Assembly (NCBI GenBank): GCA_037576215.1
Contig: JBANDB010000008.1
Location: 2,976,001 to 3,040,000 of the forward strand
Direction: 5' to 3'
From: Armillaria gallica
Taxonomy: Eukaryota; Basidiomycota; Agaricomycetes; Agaricales; Physalacriaceae
DNA: 64,000 nucleotides
The notes under the pieces are model-generated. The model searched no databases. It was given only the letters and a program-made list of their open reading frames with translations, and was not told where the DNA came from. Position 1 is the stretch's first letter. Each line of letters starts with the position of its first letter. Shown one piece after another: positions 49,767 to 62,519 of this stretch. The position numbers and the translations under genes are program-made.

Positions 49767-52695
49767 ATGCCTCCGCGTCGACGAGCTCATGTCTTCACCC
49801 AGGAGAGCATCGACCAGCAGCTGCAGCAAATTCACCTGCTCGACCAGTCATCTTCATCGGAAAATCTCGAGCAGCTGGGTCCGCTAATCAAGCAAATCCA
49901 CACGAACAGACAGCAGGAAGCCTTCCTTCGCACCGTTCAAGGGCTCATTGAATCCAAAGACCAAGAGATCGAGAAAATATGTGGTGACAACTACCAGGAT
50001 TTTATATCATCGGTTTCTACGATGTTTACGGTAAAGTCGTACACGGACAAAATGAAGGAGAACATTGCTACGCTGGATACTAGTGTTGCGCAGCTGGGAC
50101 ACGGACTAGTGGAGAAGAAGCGAGCATTGCTGCAGTCGAAGAAGACCGCTGCAAATCTGGATGAGGCAATCGATACCCTTCAGGCTTGCTTGCGTGTTCT
50201 GGATGTAGTGCACCGAGTGGGTGAAATGGTCACAGAAGGCAAATACTGGAGCGCGTTGAGGGTCCGTTCTTCACCCTGCGTTGCAATATTCATTCTAATA
50301 CGTACATTTTTAACCAGTGTCTTGATGATATCCCCAGCATTGCTCCAACACTTTTACTCCAAACACCTTTCTATCAACATTTGCTATCTTCCCTACCTTC
50401 TTTGCGCGGTCAGATTAAGGACGCAGTAACTGCCTCCATGAAGCAATGGCTACTTGAAATACGAAATAACAGCGGCGATGTCGGGAGGCTGGCACTTGAC
50501 AATATGGAGACGAGGTCACGAAGATGGAGATCACGACGAGAGAAAGACCCCTTCTTGAGGATGAGTCGCGTCGGTAGCGCCGTCGAACTGGTCACAACAG
50601 AAAAGTCCGAATGTAAACCACCCCCCTTTGTTCTCGGGTTATTCTGATAAAGTCTACAGACGATGTTCTGAACAACGATGAACTCATGATCGATTTTAAG
50701 CCGCTTTTTGAATGTATACACATATATACTACCTTGGACTCGTTAGACGAACTTCAGCGATCGTATCAAGCAGATCGAAAGGTATGTGGCTCACCGCTCA
50801 CATTGACTTTGTATTAGCTCATTGAACATCTTAGGCGCAATCTGACCTGATCCTGCCCGACCCTCTCCCAATATCATCATTGCCCTCACTCGTTCAAGAA
50901 ATATCCGGTTTCTTCATTGTCGAAAGTCACGTTCTTGAAACGACGGGTACTTTCAGGTCCCAGCGGGACGTAGAAGAACTCTGGGATGCACTTGTAGGTC
51001 GATTGAGATCAGGAATTGAGCGCGCTTTGCAGATAGAAAATGACCCCGACACTTTCCTACGGGTGAAAGAATGTCTGATAGAATTCTTCATGACATTAGA
51101 TGTCGGTGAGCTTAATGATGACCTGCGTCCAGACTCTGATTCATAACCAGTCGCCGTCGTATTCGACCGCATCATTGCATTCGTTTATCATTGTTCTGTT
51201 TGAAAAGTATGCCAAGCTACTGGAAGCGCAATTCAGTCGGCGTTTCGACAGTGTAAATTTCTTTCGCGCCCATGATCATTGCTATGCTAAAGGATATTGT
51301 TTCCAGATCATACAGCATGACGATCATCTGTCAATGTATATCGAAACTACCTCGGAATTAGCGACAGTCCTGGAAATAGTCTGGTTGAGTGAATCTGAAC
51401 AAGCTGACATCGAACAGTAAGCTCTCGCACCTCTTGACTTAGAACAAATCATTATGGTTACGTTCAGGCGGGCTTTACCGGTGGACCTTCCCTGGTCGCA
51501 AACATTCTATCTGTGTTGCCAGGACGTAAGTGATCCTCCTGTTCATAGCTTGGATCTCCTCCATGGGCTTTCAGATACGTGGATTCATTCAAAAATTCTA
51601 CGCTTTTGTGGAGGGAGTATCACAACATCATCGAAACATTGACGAGTTGCTGAGCAAGGTGAGGTAACCACGCAGTTGCAGCGCCCATGCTAACTTGGCA
51701 TCATCGAGTCCTTGGACAGCCTCTTAACGAACAACATCAGTATAGCTATTGGACAACGTCTTGCAGGAACGACCACCCTCACTCAGATTGCTCAGATTGT
51801 GACCAATCTCGAACACTTCCAGGTTGCCTGTGTGGAACTAGAACGATCTTTGACTAACTTGCGGTACGTACTCAGCTCCAACAACCCGTGCTGTTGGCTA
51901 ACGCCCTGGCTTATGGCTAGCTCCGCTCAGAGAGGAGGGACAATCCGCCTGACCGCCTCCAATTCATTTGAGAGCACCTTATCGCGGGCATTGGCACGAA
52001 TCTCCGGATTAATCAACTCCAAATTGGATGACTTCTTCGAGCTTTCTGAGTACGACTGGACACCTAACAGGCGCGAAGATTCCCCGAGCATGTATCTCTA
52101 CGAGCTGGTCAATTGGCTGACCACCGTGGTGGACTCGCTTGTCATCAAAGAAGCATACAAGGACGAGGCCTATAGAGGAGCCGTAGGGTATATCGCGGAG
52201 TGTCTATGGTATGTGCTTATTGTTGGATCGATAATCAATCCGGGCGATAATCGCTTTACAACTGTAGGACTTCCTGACTGGGCGGAACATACCCATGATG
52301 AACGAAAATGCCATTTCAAACTTACTGATTGATGTAGATTTCATCGAGGAAGAGCTACGGCGAATAGGGAGGCAACACCTTACCAGCGCTTTCGTTGAAC
52401 TGCGTTCCGTGAGTACATCGCCTTCCCCACATTCATTCTGATGCTGATCGCTTTGGCCCTTGAAACCAAATAGACAACTTCTATTCCCCTCAACAATTCC
52501 GTCCCAGAGTATTTGGTCCTCGCTAACCGCCAATCATCATTCCCGTCTGTCAAACAAAAGCGTCTGCAGGCCCTGCTGGAGAAGCTCGCCAAATATGGCA
52601 CGACACGACGTGATACGGAAGGGAGAGAACTTGCGGAGAGACGACGCAAAGAAGCCGAGGCAGTAGGAAGATTATATCCAGGCGAAGTCCGGTAG
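49767..52695 (+). CDS. SEC15: exocyst complex subunit SEC15
   Basis: Exocyst subunit that binds Rab Sec4 and tethers secretory vesicles at growth sites. The N-terminal coiled coil reads QQLQQIHLLDQSSSSENLEQ, then KQIHTNRQQEAFLRTVQGLI. LKKRAL-type helices and CLDDIPSIAPTLLLQTPFYQHL, DNMETRSRRWRSRREKDPFL and SYSTASLHSFIIVLFEKYAKLLEAQF follow. The C-terminal domain includes QTFYLCCQDIRGFIQKFYAFV, RISGLINSKLDDFFELSEYDW and YLYELVNWLTTVVDSL, ending LYPGEVR. About ten introns. Two frame breaks are repaired by one base each: CC at 51303-51304 and CCC at 51490-51492 (restoring FPWSQTFYLCC). One intron near 51250-51293 ends in AAG. The identification is firm. Confidence 0.9.
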
Positions 52696-52957
52696 ATTGC
52701 TGTATACTTATCACCTTGTATTATCAGAGCATTATTGGATCATTCAGTCTAGACTCTAAATCAACGAGCATTTTAGAAGACCCCCGGGCCATTTAATACA
52801 GGTAAAAAAAGGATCCAATAACAAGGGGAAGGGGAGAGAAGACAAGAGATACTAGCGATATTGATGGGAGCGCAGGCGTTGCTTACGTTTTCGGCATCGT
52901 AAAGAAATCGTGATACAAGTAAACAACACTGAAGCGTATCCGACGACCAGGCACCTA

Positions 52958-53895
<938 letters not shown>

Positions 53896-53933
53896 TCCAA
53901 CCCACTTCCGACTCGTCTGCCGACATTTTTGAT

Positions 53934-53945
53934 CCACGTACGTGG
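53934..53945. promoter_or_regulatory. CCACGTACGTGG palindrome
   Basis: Perfect 12-bp palindrome about 40 nt upstream of the ARF1 TATA box. It holds two overlapping CACGT half-sites resembling bHLH or bZIP targets. Function is inferred from position only. Confidence 0.4.
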
Positions 53946-54399
53946 TTCGTGGGAGTCACTTTATTACGCCGGACGCTGCGGTATCGTACATTTTCACACA
54001 TCTACGTGGCTACACGCTACAGATACACAATTTAATTTATAATTGACAGCAATCACAGCTTGTCAACAAGAACTCCTTGACTCCGATTGAGAGGCGATAC
54101 GACCTTATAAATATTAGTATCCAGATTCTAGAGGGCGGCTAAAAAAACAAGCCAGACCAGAGCTCTTTCACGGAATATAAAACTCAAGGTCAAGACGGTC
54201 ATTTACAGATAAAAGAAGAAATACAACTTGATCATGTATATACAAAAATCAACCAAGGAGTCAGAGAATTATAAGTGGTGATGAGTACGTAGATGGTGTG
54301 TCAACCTACAATTTGTATGAACTAAATTGAAGACAATCATGGAAGAGGAGAATTTCGAGTCGGCATGGCGCATTACTTTAAATGAGAAATGTATAACAC

Positions 54400-55099
54400 T
54401 CAGTGCAAGCCAGCGGCCGCCAGGCGACGGTCAAGCTGTAGCCTCCATGTTCTGTAGAAGCCGTTGTCGGGTGTGGGATTGTAGTCGCACAATTCCCAAA
54501 GGACGAGCTGTTCCTGGAAGCCCGCGTTTGGCCAAATTTGATCGCGAGCTAGTGAGGAAACGTTACAAAAGGTCTGCAGGCTATGTATTTGTTCCTTACC
54601 TCGTCTCACAATTTCCAAGGCTTCCGTGGCGTGGATTCGCTGTGCCCACATCACTATATGAAATTAATTTAGCTTTCCGAGATCGACAATTTGACGAGGG
54701 GGACCTACGGTATGCGGCGACAACAGTGGCGCTTCGCGAGAGCCCTTGGACGCAATGAACAAGGACAACGCCTTGATTAGAGAGAGCTTCGTGAATAAAA
54801 CGAATTGCCCTTGGAAGGTGACGCAAGAGGTCCGCGTAGTCGACATCCTCGACCTCAATGCGGAGGTGTTGGATGCCAGACTCGGGTAGCTCTGCGGGGA
54901 TAGGGTCGGAGCATACAGAGACTATATGTGTTATTCCCCGCTCGCCAGTTGCGCGGGTAGAGGTCGCTGCTCTAATACTAAAAACAGGCGGAAATAATAA
55001 ATATCGCTGTCGAATCTAGGAGAAAGAGCGCCCCACGTACTTCCCCAAATAGAGTCTGTCGATCACAAGATTGACGTTGCGCCAGTTGTTGTTGTTCAT
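54400..55099 (-). CDS. dual-specificity protein phosphatase
   Basis: Cysteine-based phosphatase of the DSP family. Start MNNNNWRNVNLVIDRLYLG; after an intron, AATSTRATGERGITHIVSVC and IQHLRIEVEDVDYADLLRHL. The general-acid Asp is in EDVDYAD. The active site is VLVHCVQGLSRSATVVAAY, with Cys and Arg of HCxxGxxRS in place, followed after an intron by LMWAQRIHATEALEIVRRG. The C terminus has QLVLWELCDYNPTPDN and ends LAAAGLH. Introns use GTACGT and GTAGGT donors. No extra domain is seen, so it is a minimal atypical DSP. The substrate is unknown. Confidence 0.88.
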
Positions 55100-56341
55100 T
55101 TTTCTTGAGGCTTGGTAGAGATGTTGGAAATCTTGCTGCGAACTCTGAATCGAAAAGCAACTTCATGGCGCCTTCTTGTACTCTCAATGAAAGCCAATAC
55201 GGTCCATAAACATTCCCGCTTTCGTCCGGAAGTAGTAGTAACCGTTAGCCGCCATGCAACTAAGCAATTAGCAAGGTAGGAGGAGAAAAAACCTATGGCG
55301 ATGAAAGAAGCAGTGTCCACGTGTGGTGCCTATTCAGGTAAAACCCGGAAATGAACTTGATACAAACGCTGTGAAGTCACGGCCGCAGCGTTACAAGGTG
55401 CCTGTCAAAAGTGTCAAAATTGGAAAATCGAGACTCAAAAAGTCGGTATTCTGTGACATTACGAGAAAAAATGAGACAGATTCTGTCAATATCTGCAGTC
55501 GTCATTGGGCCTGTCGGTTTTGCGGGACTACCGATTTGCGAGTCCCTCGGAATTGGAGGCTCAAGAATAATTGATTGCCGGTACGAAGAGGTTTCAAGAT
55601 AGACGTGCTCATCTACGTCATGCGCAAATCCTCCCGGGGCCTGAAGCAAATGCGGACCAATGTATGGCGCATCGAGTGTCGGATCAAAAAAAACTTTCTT
55701 TATGGTGTTTGAGAATGGCGCAACAGTCCTCCGACAATCATGGATAGCGGTATGTTTAGTATACCAACAGTTCAAATGTTGACTCATACTGACTGGGGAC
55801 ATAGACAGAGAACACATGAATCTGCCTGAGAGAGATGACAGAGCTGATCCGTTACATGAAAGGAAAGAAAAGTGTTAATTCAGGAGACTAGACCAGGGCA
55901 AAGAATTTTCAGTTTAGATCCTAACAGTTCGCATTGTTGGAGAAGGTGCGCAGCAAGTTCGGCTGAGCATATCGGACGTCGAATCAACAAGTCAAAGTCA
56001 GAGCCTGAGGTGAACGTCCTTGTTGTAGTTTCCTAGAAACAATTTCCGCGGAAACAGGACGAGCGAAGAGTTGGAAAATAAATGTATGCATCAACCGGTT
56101 ACACATTTCTTGGAGCGAAGAAGCGACGGAACATGTTGTTTCCTGCAGGCAGTCGGCAGGAATAGTTGATGAAAGTAGCGTCAAAAACGTGTAAGTGCGC
56201 TGACATAAGCGGTGCTAATTCCGCTCATCACCCCGAGCTTCATACTAAACCGCATTGTTGTGTTGTATTGGTTACTTAATGTTATCTTCATCTGATTCAT
56301 GATCTTTCCCTTCTACCGCCATCGTCGACCATGAAGATTGA
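55100..56341. other. intergenic region with one weak open frame
   Basis: A 146-codon minus-strand frame (55377-55817) has a balanced composition and segments such as VFFDPTLDAPYIGPHLLQAP, but no recognised motif. Splice sites around it are not obvious. I see nothing else that supports a gene. Confidence 0.3.
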
Positions 56342-56915
56342 ATGGGCAGCAGATGTATGTTCCGTTCCCGTCGTTGTACTAAATACTCTCCATCTAATAT
56401 CCCGACTCTAGTTCCATCGCGATGGGTCGCGCCGGAGGCACCCAATACCAAATACAATGCATGGTTGGCTGGCAAAATGCGGGGAACCCTCATTGGCGAT
56501 GAGAAACTCAGAAGCAAGGTAAGCTTCTTAAAATAACTTCGTTATCATTATCCTCTGTCACTTACTTTAATCTAACTAGGGAATGCGTGAGATGAAGGCA
56601 GCCCGGGAATACAAACGTCTTCATGCGCGGCGCAAAAAGCAACCGGGCGGATTTCTTGCCAACCTTTTCGGACGCAAGTCATCTCCTTCCCGTACTAGCT
56701 CTGGCACCCGGGGCCAGCCTCACCTTCGACACCGTGTTTCTGCTCATCGCCTAGTAGGTCATGCGCCGCAACGACGTCATACCACAGGCGTAGCTCGAAC
56801 CCCCGGTAGAAGCAAGCCTCCCGTGACGGCGCCTGGAGGCAGGAGGAGTACCCAAGGACGTGGCCAAGCCACAGGTGCACGTCGTGTTCAACCGAAACGC
56901 CGAGTGACGCGGTGA
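56342..56915 (+). CDS. small basic hypothetical protein
   Basis: About 170 residues from two exons joined by a 61-nt intron (56519-56579, GTAAGC...ACTAG). The first exon starts MGSRCMFRSRRCTKYSPSN and contains WVAPEAPNTKYNAWLAGKM. The second is extremely basic: KAAREYKRLHARRKKQPGG, LANLFGRKSSPSR, then Arg/Gly/Pro/Thr-rich sequence ending QPKRRVTR. The tail resembles disordered RNA-binding or nucleolar sequences by composition only. No family is recognised. The start choice is the first Met of the open frame. Confidence 0.5.
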
Positions 56916-57340
56916 ACCATGCGGCTGTGGAGATCTCCTAGAAGTTTATATGTTCTGTAATGGATTACTTTATCGTGTGTATCATTTAGATTTGTCTTTG
57001 TGGCGTCCTCACACTGCGCGGCGCATTATTATAACGAATCAACGATCTTATTGATAGCATTCTGGCGCAGCTGCAGCCGATCGTCACCTTACTTGCTATC
57101 TTACTCTGTATAGGAATAGCAGGGTTACCATGCTGCTCTGATGCGTTCCCGTAGGTGATATCTAGGAACCTGCTGTTGGTACGCGCTAATACTACAATCT
57201 ATGACTCAAGTTGAGTAGCTAGGGATTCGTCCAGTTGATCTGCTTCCGATGTTGATGGTCCCTGTAGCAAGTACACACCTGTGTATCGTTTCCATCGAAA
57301 TCCATTTGTTTATAATTGCACTTTCACACACTACAACCTC
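56916..57340. other. intergenic region
   Basis: No coding signal seen. Likely the 3' end of the basic protein gene and the promoter of the membrane protein gene. Confidence 0.35.
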
Positions 57341-57910
57341 ATGACAGCCTACCCAAATACCTTTAATTTGTTTAGCGCAGGCGCTGATGCCAACCGACAT
57401 ATGGACAAACCTGGCCCGCTATTACATTTCAACATCGTCTCCTTGTGTAACACGCTGGCCCTTTGTCTACTTTCTGCCCTTGATCTGGGTGTATTCTCTC
57501 GGTAAATCTCGACTCCTGATACCATTCTGCCCTTAATTTAACCGTTCATCCGTCCTTAGCTCTGGGCGAATCCCGCCGTTGGTATTCTAACCTTGGCCTA
57601 CAACATCACTCTTTTGATACGCTGGTACAAGGAGACCGATGACGCCGTGGCCCTGGAGGTTTTTTATAGTGTATATGCGGCGGCTTTCGCAGGCCTATTG
57701 TGCACCGGCTGGATTTTTGCGTTCGTTATCATGACTCTTGTAGCCTGGGGTCGACCAAAGGGAACGGTTGTCGTCTGGGATATTGATATCCGGTTTTTGG
57801 AGTATGTAGTGTACACGCAGAGGTTGCAATTTCTCTTGACGTCCCTCCAATTCGCTTTGTTTGGGGATTTGACTATAAGAGGCGTCGTTCTACGACGAAG
57901 AACAGCTTGA
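57341..57910 (+). CDS. hypothetical multi-pass membrane protein
   Basis: Unrecognised protein with about four hydrophobic segments: FNIVSLCNTLALCLLSALDL, LWANPAVGILTLAYNITLLI, VYAAAFAGLLCTGWIFAFVI and a weaker LQFLLTSLQFALFGDL. The first exon starts MTAYPNTFNLFSAGADANRH. A GTATTC...CCTTAG intron gives the join LDLG-LWANPAVG; the nearer GTAAAT donor would shift the frame. The end is IRGVVLRRRTA (TGA 57908-57910), a basic cytoplasmic-type tail. The layout resembles the small four-helix membrane proteins common in basidiomycetes, of unknown role. An upstream Met at 57281 is in frame. Confidence 0.55.
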
Positions 57911-58049
57911 GATGTATAACTGTATATCTGCGAGTACGCTAATACATGATCGCAATTCCTTTGAAAATCGCGGAGTGTAAGCTGGCTTGCTGTGAATAAT
58001 GAATTAATCATTCCCAAACAATCCTGAAAACCGAAATCTCATCTCACCG

Positions 58050-59090
58050 TCAAGAAGTTTTCGCCTGTTCAGAGGATCCTTCAAACGTTGGATGCTTCTT
58101 CTTCTTCTTTCTCCGTTTCTTCTTCTTTGGAGCATTTGCGGGTGAAAGGTTGTCGGGACTTTCGTCGTCACTTTTTTCGAAGACCGGGCCTTCAAGGTTT
58201 AGTAAGGGTTGTTTCAGCAGAGATGTTGGCAGATCACTGGGTATTTTGGGGGCTGTTTTGAGTGAGAAGGGGGTGGTTCTTGATGGTGACAGCAGGGATG
58301 GTTCTGAAATAAATGTATTCTGTAACGGAACTGATAAGCGAAATTGAGTTCGTACTTGAAGTCTCCTGGGTAGAATTGATATCATTGGAAGAGTCACTCT
58401 TTGATGAAACTGCCGTTGAGGCATCGCCATTGGAGGTTAACGCAACCGCATTTTTGCGCTTCTTCTCCCGCTTTTTCTCAGACGTCACGCGGCCGGTTAC
58501 TACCTCCTCCGTACTGGTAACACCAACAGTGGATGACGAAGCCTCTGTTGGGGTCCTGAGACGTGGTTTAACACTTAGCGCACCGTTCAGTGTTTCCTTC
58601 TTCCTCTTCTCCTTGCTTGAAGCAGCAAAGGGATCTATTTTAGGCTTTTTGCGAATAGCCTCCGCTCTGCTTTCCCCCTCGTCAGAATCCTCCACAGTTT
58701 GCTTCGAGGTAGAAGGCTGAGGGTCCTCGTCCTCCCTGGAACGTTTTTTCCCGTTGCTAAGAAGATGTCCCTTTAGACGCGCAGTTTCTCGCGACGACAA
58801 TATATTATAGTCTGACACAGAAGCGCCGACACCTAACCTGCAATTCATGTGCCCATTGTTATTGAGTGAACACGGATTCTTCAAAAAAAACATACCTACC
58901 TCGGGGGCCGGTGCATCTCCTCTTGTAGGATCTTTTCCATGTTTTTACTAGAAGACGATTTGTTGGAGTTTGGGGTTGGTTTAACCCATGAAGACACCAA
59001 GTCATGGGTAAAAGACATAGAGAGGTCAATCCGCGCTTGGAGAGTCTCCAAGTCAATTTCGTCGTTGTCCGCCATGATAGAAGAATCCAA
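58050..59090 (-). CDS. DUF3245-like nuclear protein
   Basis: Resembles the fungal DUF3245 group of uncharacterised proteins. The start is MDSSIMADNDEIDLETLQAR followed by a helix IDLSMSFTHDLVSSWVKP. After an intron come LGVGASVSDYNILSSRETARLKG and a long disordered region with acidic and Lys-rich patches (KRSREDEDPQPSTSK, RKKPKIDPFAASSKEKRKK). A second intron (GTACGA...TTTCAG, about 58303-58353) joins TS to KPSLLSPSRTTPFS. The end is a poly-Lys/Arg stretch (KKKKRRKKKKKHPTF) and GSSEQAKTS. The basic patches suggest nuclear or nucleolar location. It is divergent from the Gemin2 gene, with starts 147 bp apart. Confidence 0.7.
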
Positions 59091-59237
59091 GAAGTAGACA
59101 GAACAGTAGGAGGGTATAAACAGGTATCAGCAGACCATAGGTTGTATGAAGTCAGACCAAGTCGTATACAACTCCGCTTCAAACTTCAATTTCTTGATCA
59201 GACCTTGGTTGCCTTTCACCGCCATCACCGACGCAGC

Positions 59238-60477
59238 ATGTCGTCCCGTAAACGAGCCAGGGATGAGTCCGACGACGAGGAGCCTAGCTTTGGAAGGCAG
59301 ATCCTTCCTGTGGCTAATCTCCCTGCAGACTTTAGCGGGATGCCTATGGATGGGATGGAATATCTTTTCACTGTTCGGTGTGTGCATGCCTCACTTTTTC
59401 CCTTCTACTCTAAGACTTTTCTGCAGGAGGGATGCTAAGAAATTGCCTATGGTTACTCGTGTCCCAAATCCATATGAAATCCCAGATACGATGGCGCCGT
59501 CAACACCTGCACGCGATTCGTCTTCCAGACATCCATCACTTCCCTCGACAGAATGGCGTGCTCGATTTGAGACTCGGTTCAAAAACTTTCGCAAGGTAGG
59601 AAACTTCCTACAATCTACTTACTTTCCACTGACTTGACGTTCAGAATGTTTCGCAGCCAACCGCAAACGTCCAGCTTCCCCAAGTGCCTGGTAACCTTTT
59701 GATGCCCGGCAAGAAGGAGCGAGATTTTTGGTGGGCATTTCTCTCGGGGAAGCCTGAGTCTGAATGGAATCCACCCAAAAAGCCTAAACAAAATAAGAAA
59801 CACAAGGGCATGCGCGCATTTGCCGACGATTCCGATACTGAGGTTACCTATGGAGTGGTTCAGGAAATCTGGCAGATTAATGGGGACGGGGACGTAGAAT
59901 TGGCATCCCAGGTAGGCAAGGCAAGTGTACAGGGCTCGTCATCGTCAAATCCCGGTCCAGTCAATGAGACAAAGGCGTATTTTGACAAGGCATCTCTTGG
60001 CGAGAATCATCCTCCTTCTTACGAACCAAGACCACTGACACCGTTGTTGCTGCAACACATTGACCAGGCAAGTTTTCTTTCCGTGGTCTAGTTCATTCTA
60101 ACTGACAGTCTATCCAGCGCATGTCTTTGCATCTCCTAATGTACTTTACCCATTGGATTAACCTCCACCTTGATGATGAAAGGAGCCCGCCCTTCCCGCG
60201 TCTCGCTGAAGTTCACGCGCAGTGGATTTTCTTTCTCCTAAATCGCGTTGACGATTACATATCAGCCGATGATATGAGTTCGCTGCGAAGTCTTGCTCGT
60301 GCCTGCCTTGGGCTGCTCAAGATCTTACTCCATGAAGAAAAAGAAGTCCGGCCAAAGGGTAGTAGCATCGGAGAAAACTCATGTTGGATAATAATATCGA
60401 CTGTTGCTGGAATCTGGGGTCAGCAGGATCTGTGGATGGACGCTGAGGACATGTTGAATTCTATAGGGTCGAAATAA
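59238..60477 (+). CDS. Gemin2/SIP1-like SMN-complex protein
   Basis: Homologue of Gemin2 (yeast Brr1), which holds Sm proteins for snRNP assembly. Start MSSRKRARDESDDEEPSFGR, then the family block LPADFSGMPMDGMEYLFTVRRDAKKLPMVTR, with an intron inside the Arg codon. The middle contains SLPSTEWRARFETRFKNFRK and PGNLLMPGKKERDFWWAFLS. The C-terminal helical domain has PLTPLLLQHIDQRMSLHLLMYF, ARACLGLLKILLHEEKEVRP and IISTVAGIWGQQDLWMDAED. Stop TAA 60475-60477. Four exons, frame intact. Together with LSM3 and U1-C it adds to the spliceosome-related genes in this window. Confidence 0.85.
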
Positions 60478-62519
60478 TGATGCGGTATGTTAGCTCTCTT
60501 GCGATTAACGCTTGTGCACCGAATCTCCTTACGCTGATACATTGAACTTTGTCGGATCATCTTTTGTTGCACATAACGTACGCTTCTGACGGTGATCAAT
60601 TTTGGATACGTTGAATGCTCAATTCCCGTTAAGTATGAAGATCCAACAGCTATCGATGAGGCACACCGCACATTTCGGTAATCAATCAGTAGTGTTCGTA
60701 CTCGCGAAGATTCACCGTCTCAAGTTCCTCAGAACCGGCAAGATTACAACATCATAATGCTACCGGTGGCCGGATAACTTGCCCCAACTTGCAGACGGAT
60801 GTGTCGGTATCTTAGGAAGGTTTTGGAGATCTGAAATCACCGGTTGGGCCTGTCGATGAGCTCGGGTCTGATAGCGTATTCCAACACTCCACAGATAGTT
60901 TTACGGATGCGACTACATCCATGTTCGACCAATCTTTCGCCGATGGCTGCTGTTTAAAGAAGCCCGCCGTTACTAGGTTGCTCCGAAGACAAAGGCGTCT
61001 TGGGGCTGCTGTAATCCGGTTATGAGACTCAGGCTTAGCCGGTACGCCCTCGGGACACACCTACGACCGCATTCTACAGCAATCTCTTGGTCATTCCTCG
61101 ACATTTCTTGGTAAGTGAGGACGGCGGTCAGGAAATACCTGTAGGTGCGGTGCGAAATATGCGGGTCGTGCTCATAATGATCAGATGTGACATGTGCGGC
61201 GTTGCCCCTTCGAAGTACAAGGCAAGTAACTTCCCCCTGCGTTATGAAACAACCGCTCACTGATCCGCTCGGAGGCCTTTGTATTTTTTGCAGTCTAAGA
61301 AAAACTGCATACGCACCAACTTATTCTGTGATGGACAGGCTATGGCGCAGGTAGGCATAGGTCGTAGCTCATGCTTCCCTAGACAAGATCCCCTTTCGGT
61401 CGATATGCATGCGCCCACAAACCTACTTCATACATTCTGCTTGTCCGTCACCACCATTGTCACTGAAATGAACCCTCTCACATATGCGATGTGTAACGGA
61501 AGACTTTTCATGTACGACTTCTCCGCGCTGCAAGGACTTGGGTTCTGGGACTCAAGAATACCAAGTCAAAGAATCAATGAAGCTGTACGTTCGAATCGCG
61601 TTGAGATGGTGGACAGACGCATCACAATCGACCGGACATGAACAACCACTCCGGATATTATCGGGAAACCAACCTAGAGGGAGAGACCCTTCATGGTTAG
61701 GAAGACAGAAGTAGGTGCTACATCGCCCGCAATCACACCGGTTTTGCTTACGATGTCCTGTGTACCAGCAAGCTCAGAAAGTCATAAAAATCGCTGATAC
61801 GACGCCAAGATGATCGATATGGCGCCAGCGACCAGAAGCCTGACAAGGAATGAACGGAGACGGGGCTAAGACTGGTAAACGCTTTACCACCGCCATCCAG
61901 GGTCCAGCCTCTCCATCGTTTGACAAACGTCTCTGCTTCGTTCCGTATATTTTCTCTGACACGACCATTGGATCTCTGCCTGCCTTCTGAAGTTGTTACA
62001 ACTGGCTGACAAGTGCGACAAGGGTTTTCTTTCATGAAACGTACTTACGTGAGATGAAACAAGGATGGTGAAAGATTGGTTACTGAATATTACTATGTTC
62101 GCTTCTAATGTGCGCTTGATTCCCACCATCAAGGGAATGCCCGAACGTCGTGGATTCTTCAATGACTGCAGTATAAGCAAGTACATTTTCATTCTCATAC
62201 CTTGGCGATACCAGTCCATGCAGGCGCAGATGTTTTAGCTGTTTCAAGGCTTTGCGATTATGAAAAAAATAAATGAATGGCAGAGTGATAAAAATCGCGG
62301 AAAGTGTCAAGAGAGCACGTGCCGACACTGCCTTCTAGAAGTATTCGATCGTCTGGGCCACAGGAGGCCAGAGGCGAGTAAAGCCCGCTCTGCCTTGACT
62401 TTTGACGTCGCCCGTTCATTTGCTCTTCAGCTCACTGTCACTACCTCTCCTTCCGTTTTCCCTTCGTACCCAGCTTTAATCCTCACTTCGCCTTTTTTTC
62501 GTCGTTTCCATTCATCACC
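60478..62519. other. gene-poor region
   Basis: Two kilobases with only short, overlapping frames on both strands. The most protein-like is minus 62080-62328, starting MSARALLTLSAIFITLPFIY with a hydrophobic N terminus. Another is plus 61279-61641. None has a recognised motif and I cannot join them with credible splice sites. The last 80 nt before 62520 are pyrimidine-rich, as expected for the promoter of the next gene. Confidence 0.35.

Noticed and set aside
61589..61597. GTTCGAATC resembling a tRNA T-loop
   Set aside because: No acceptor stem, anticodon arm or D-arm could be placed around it.
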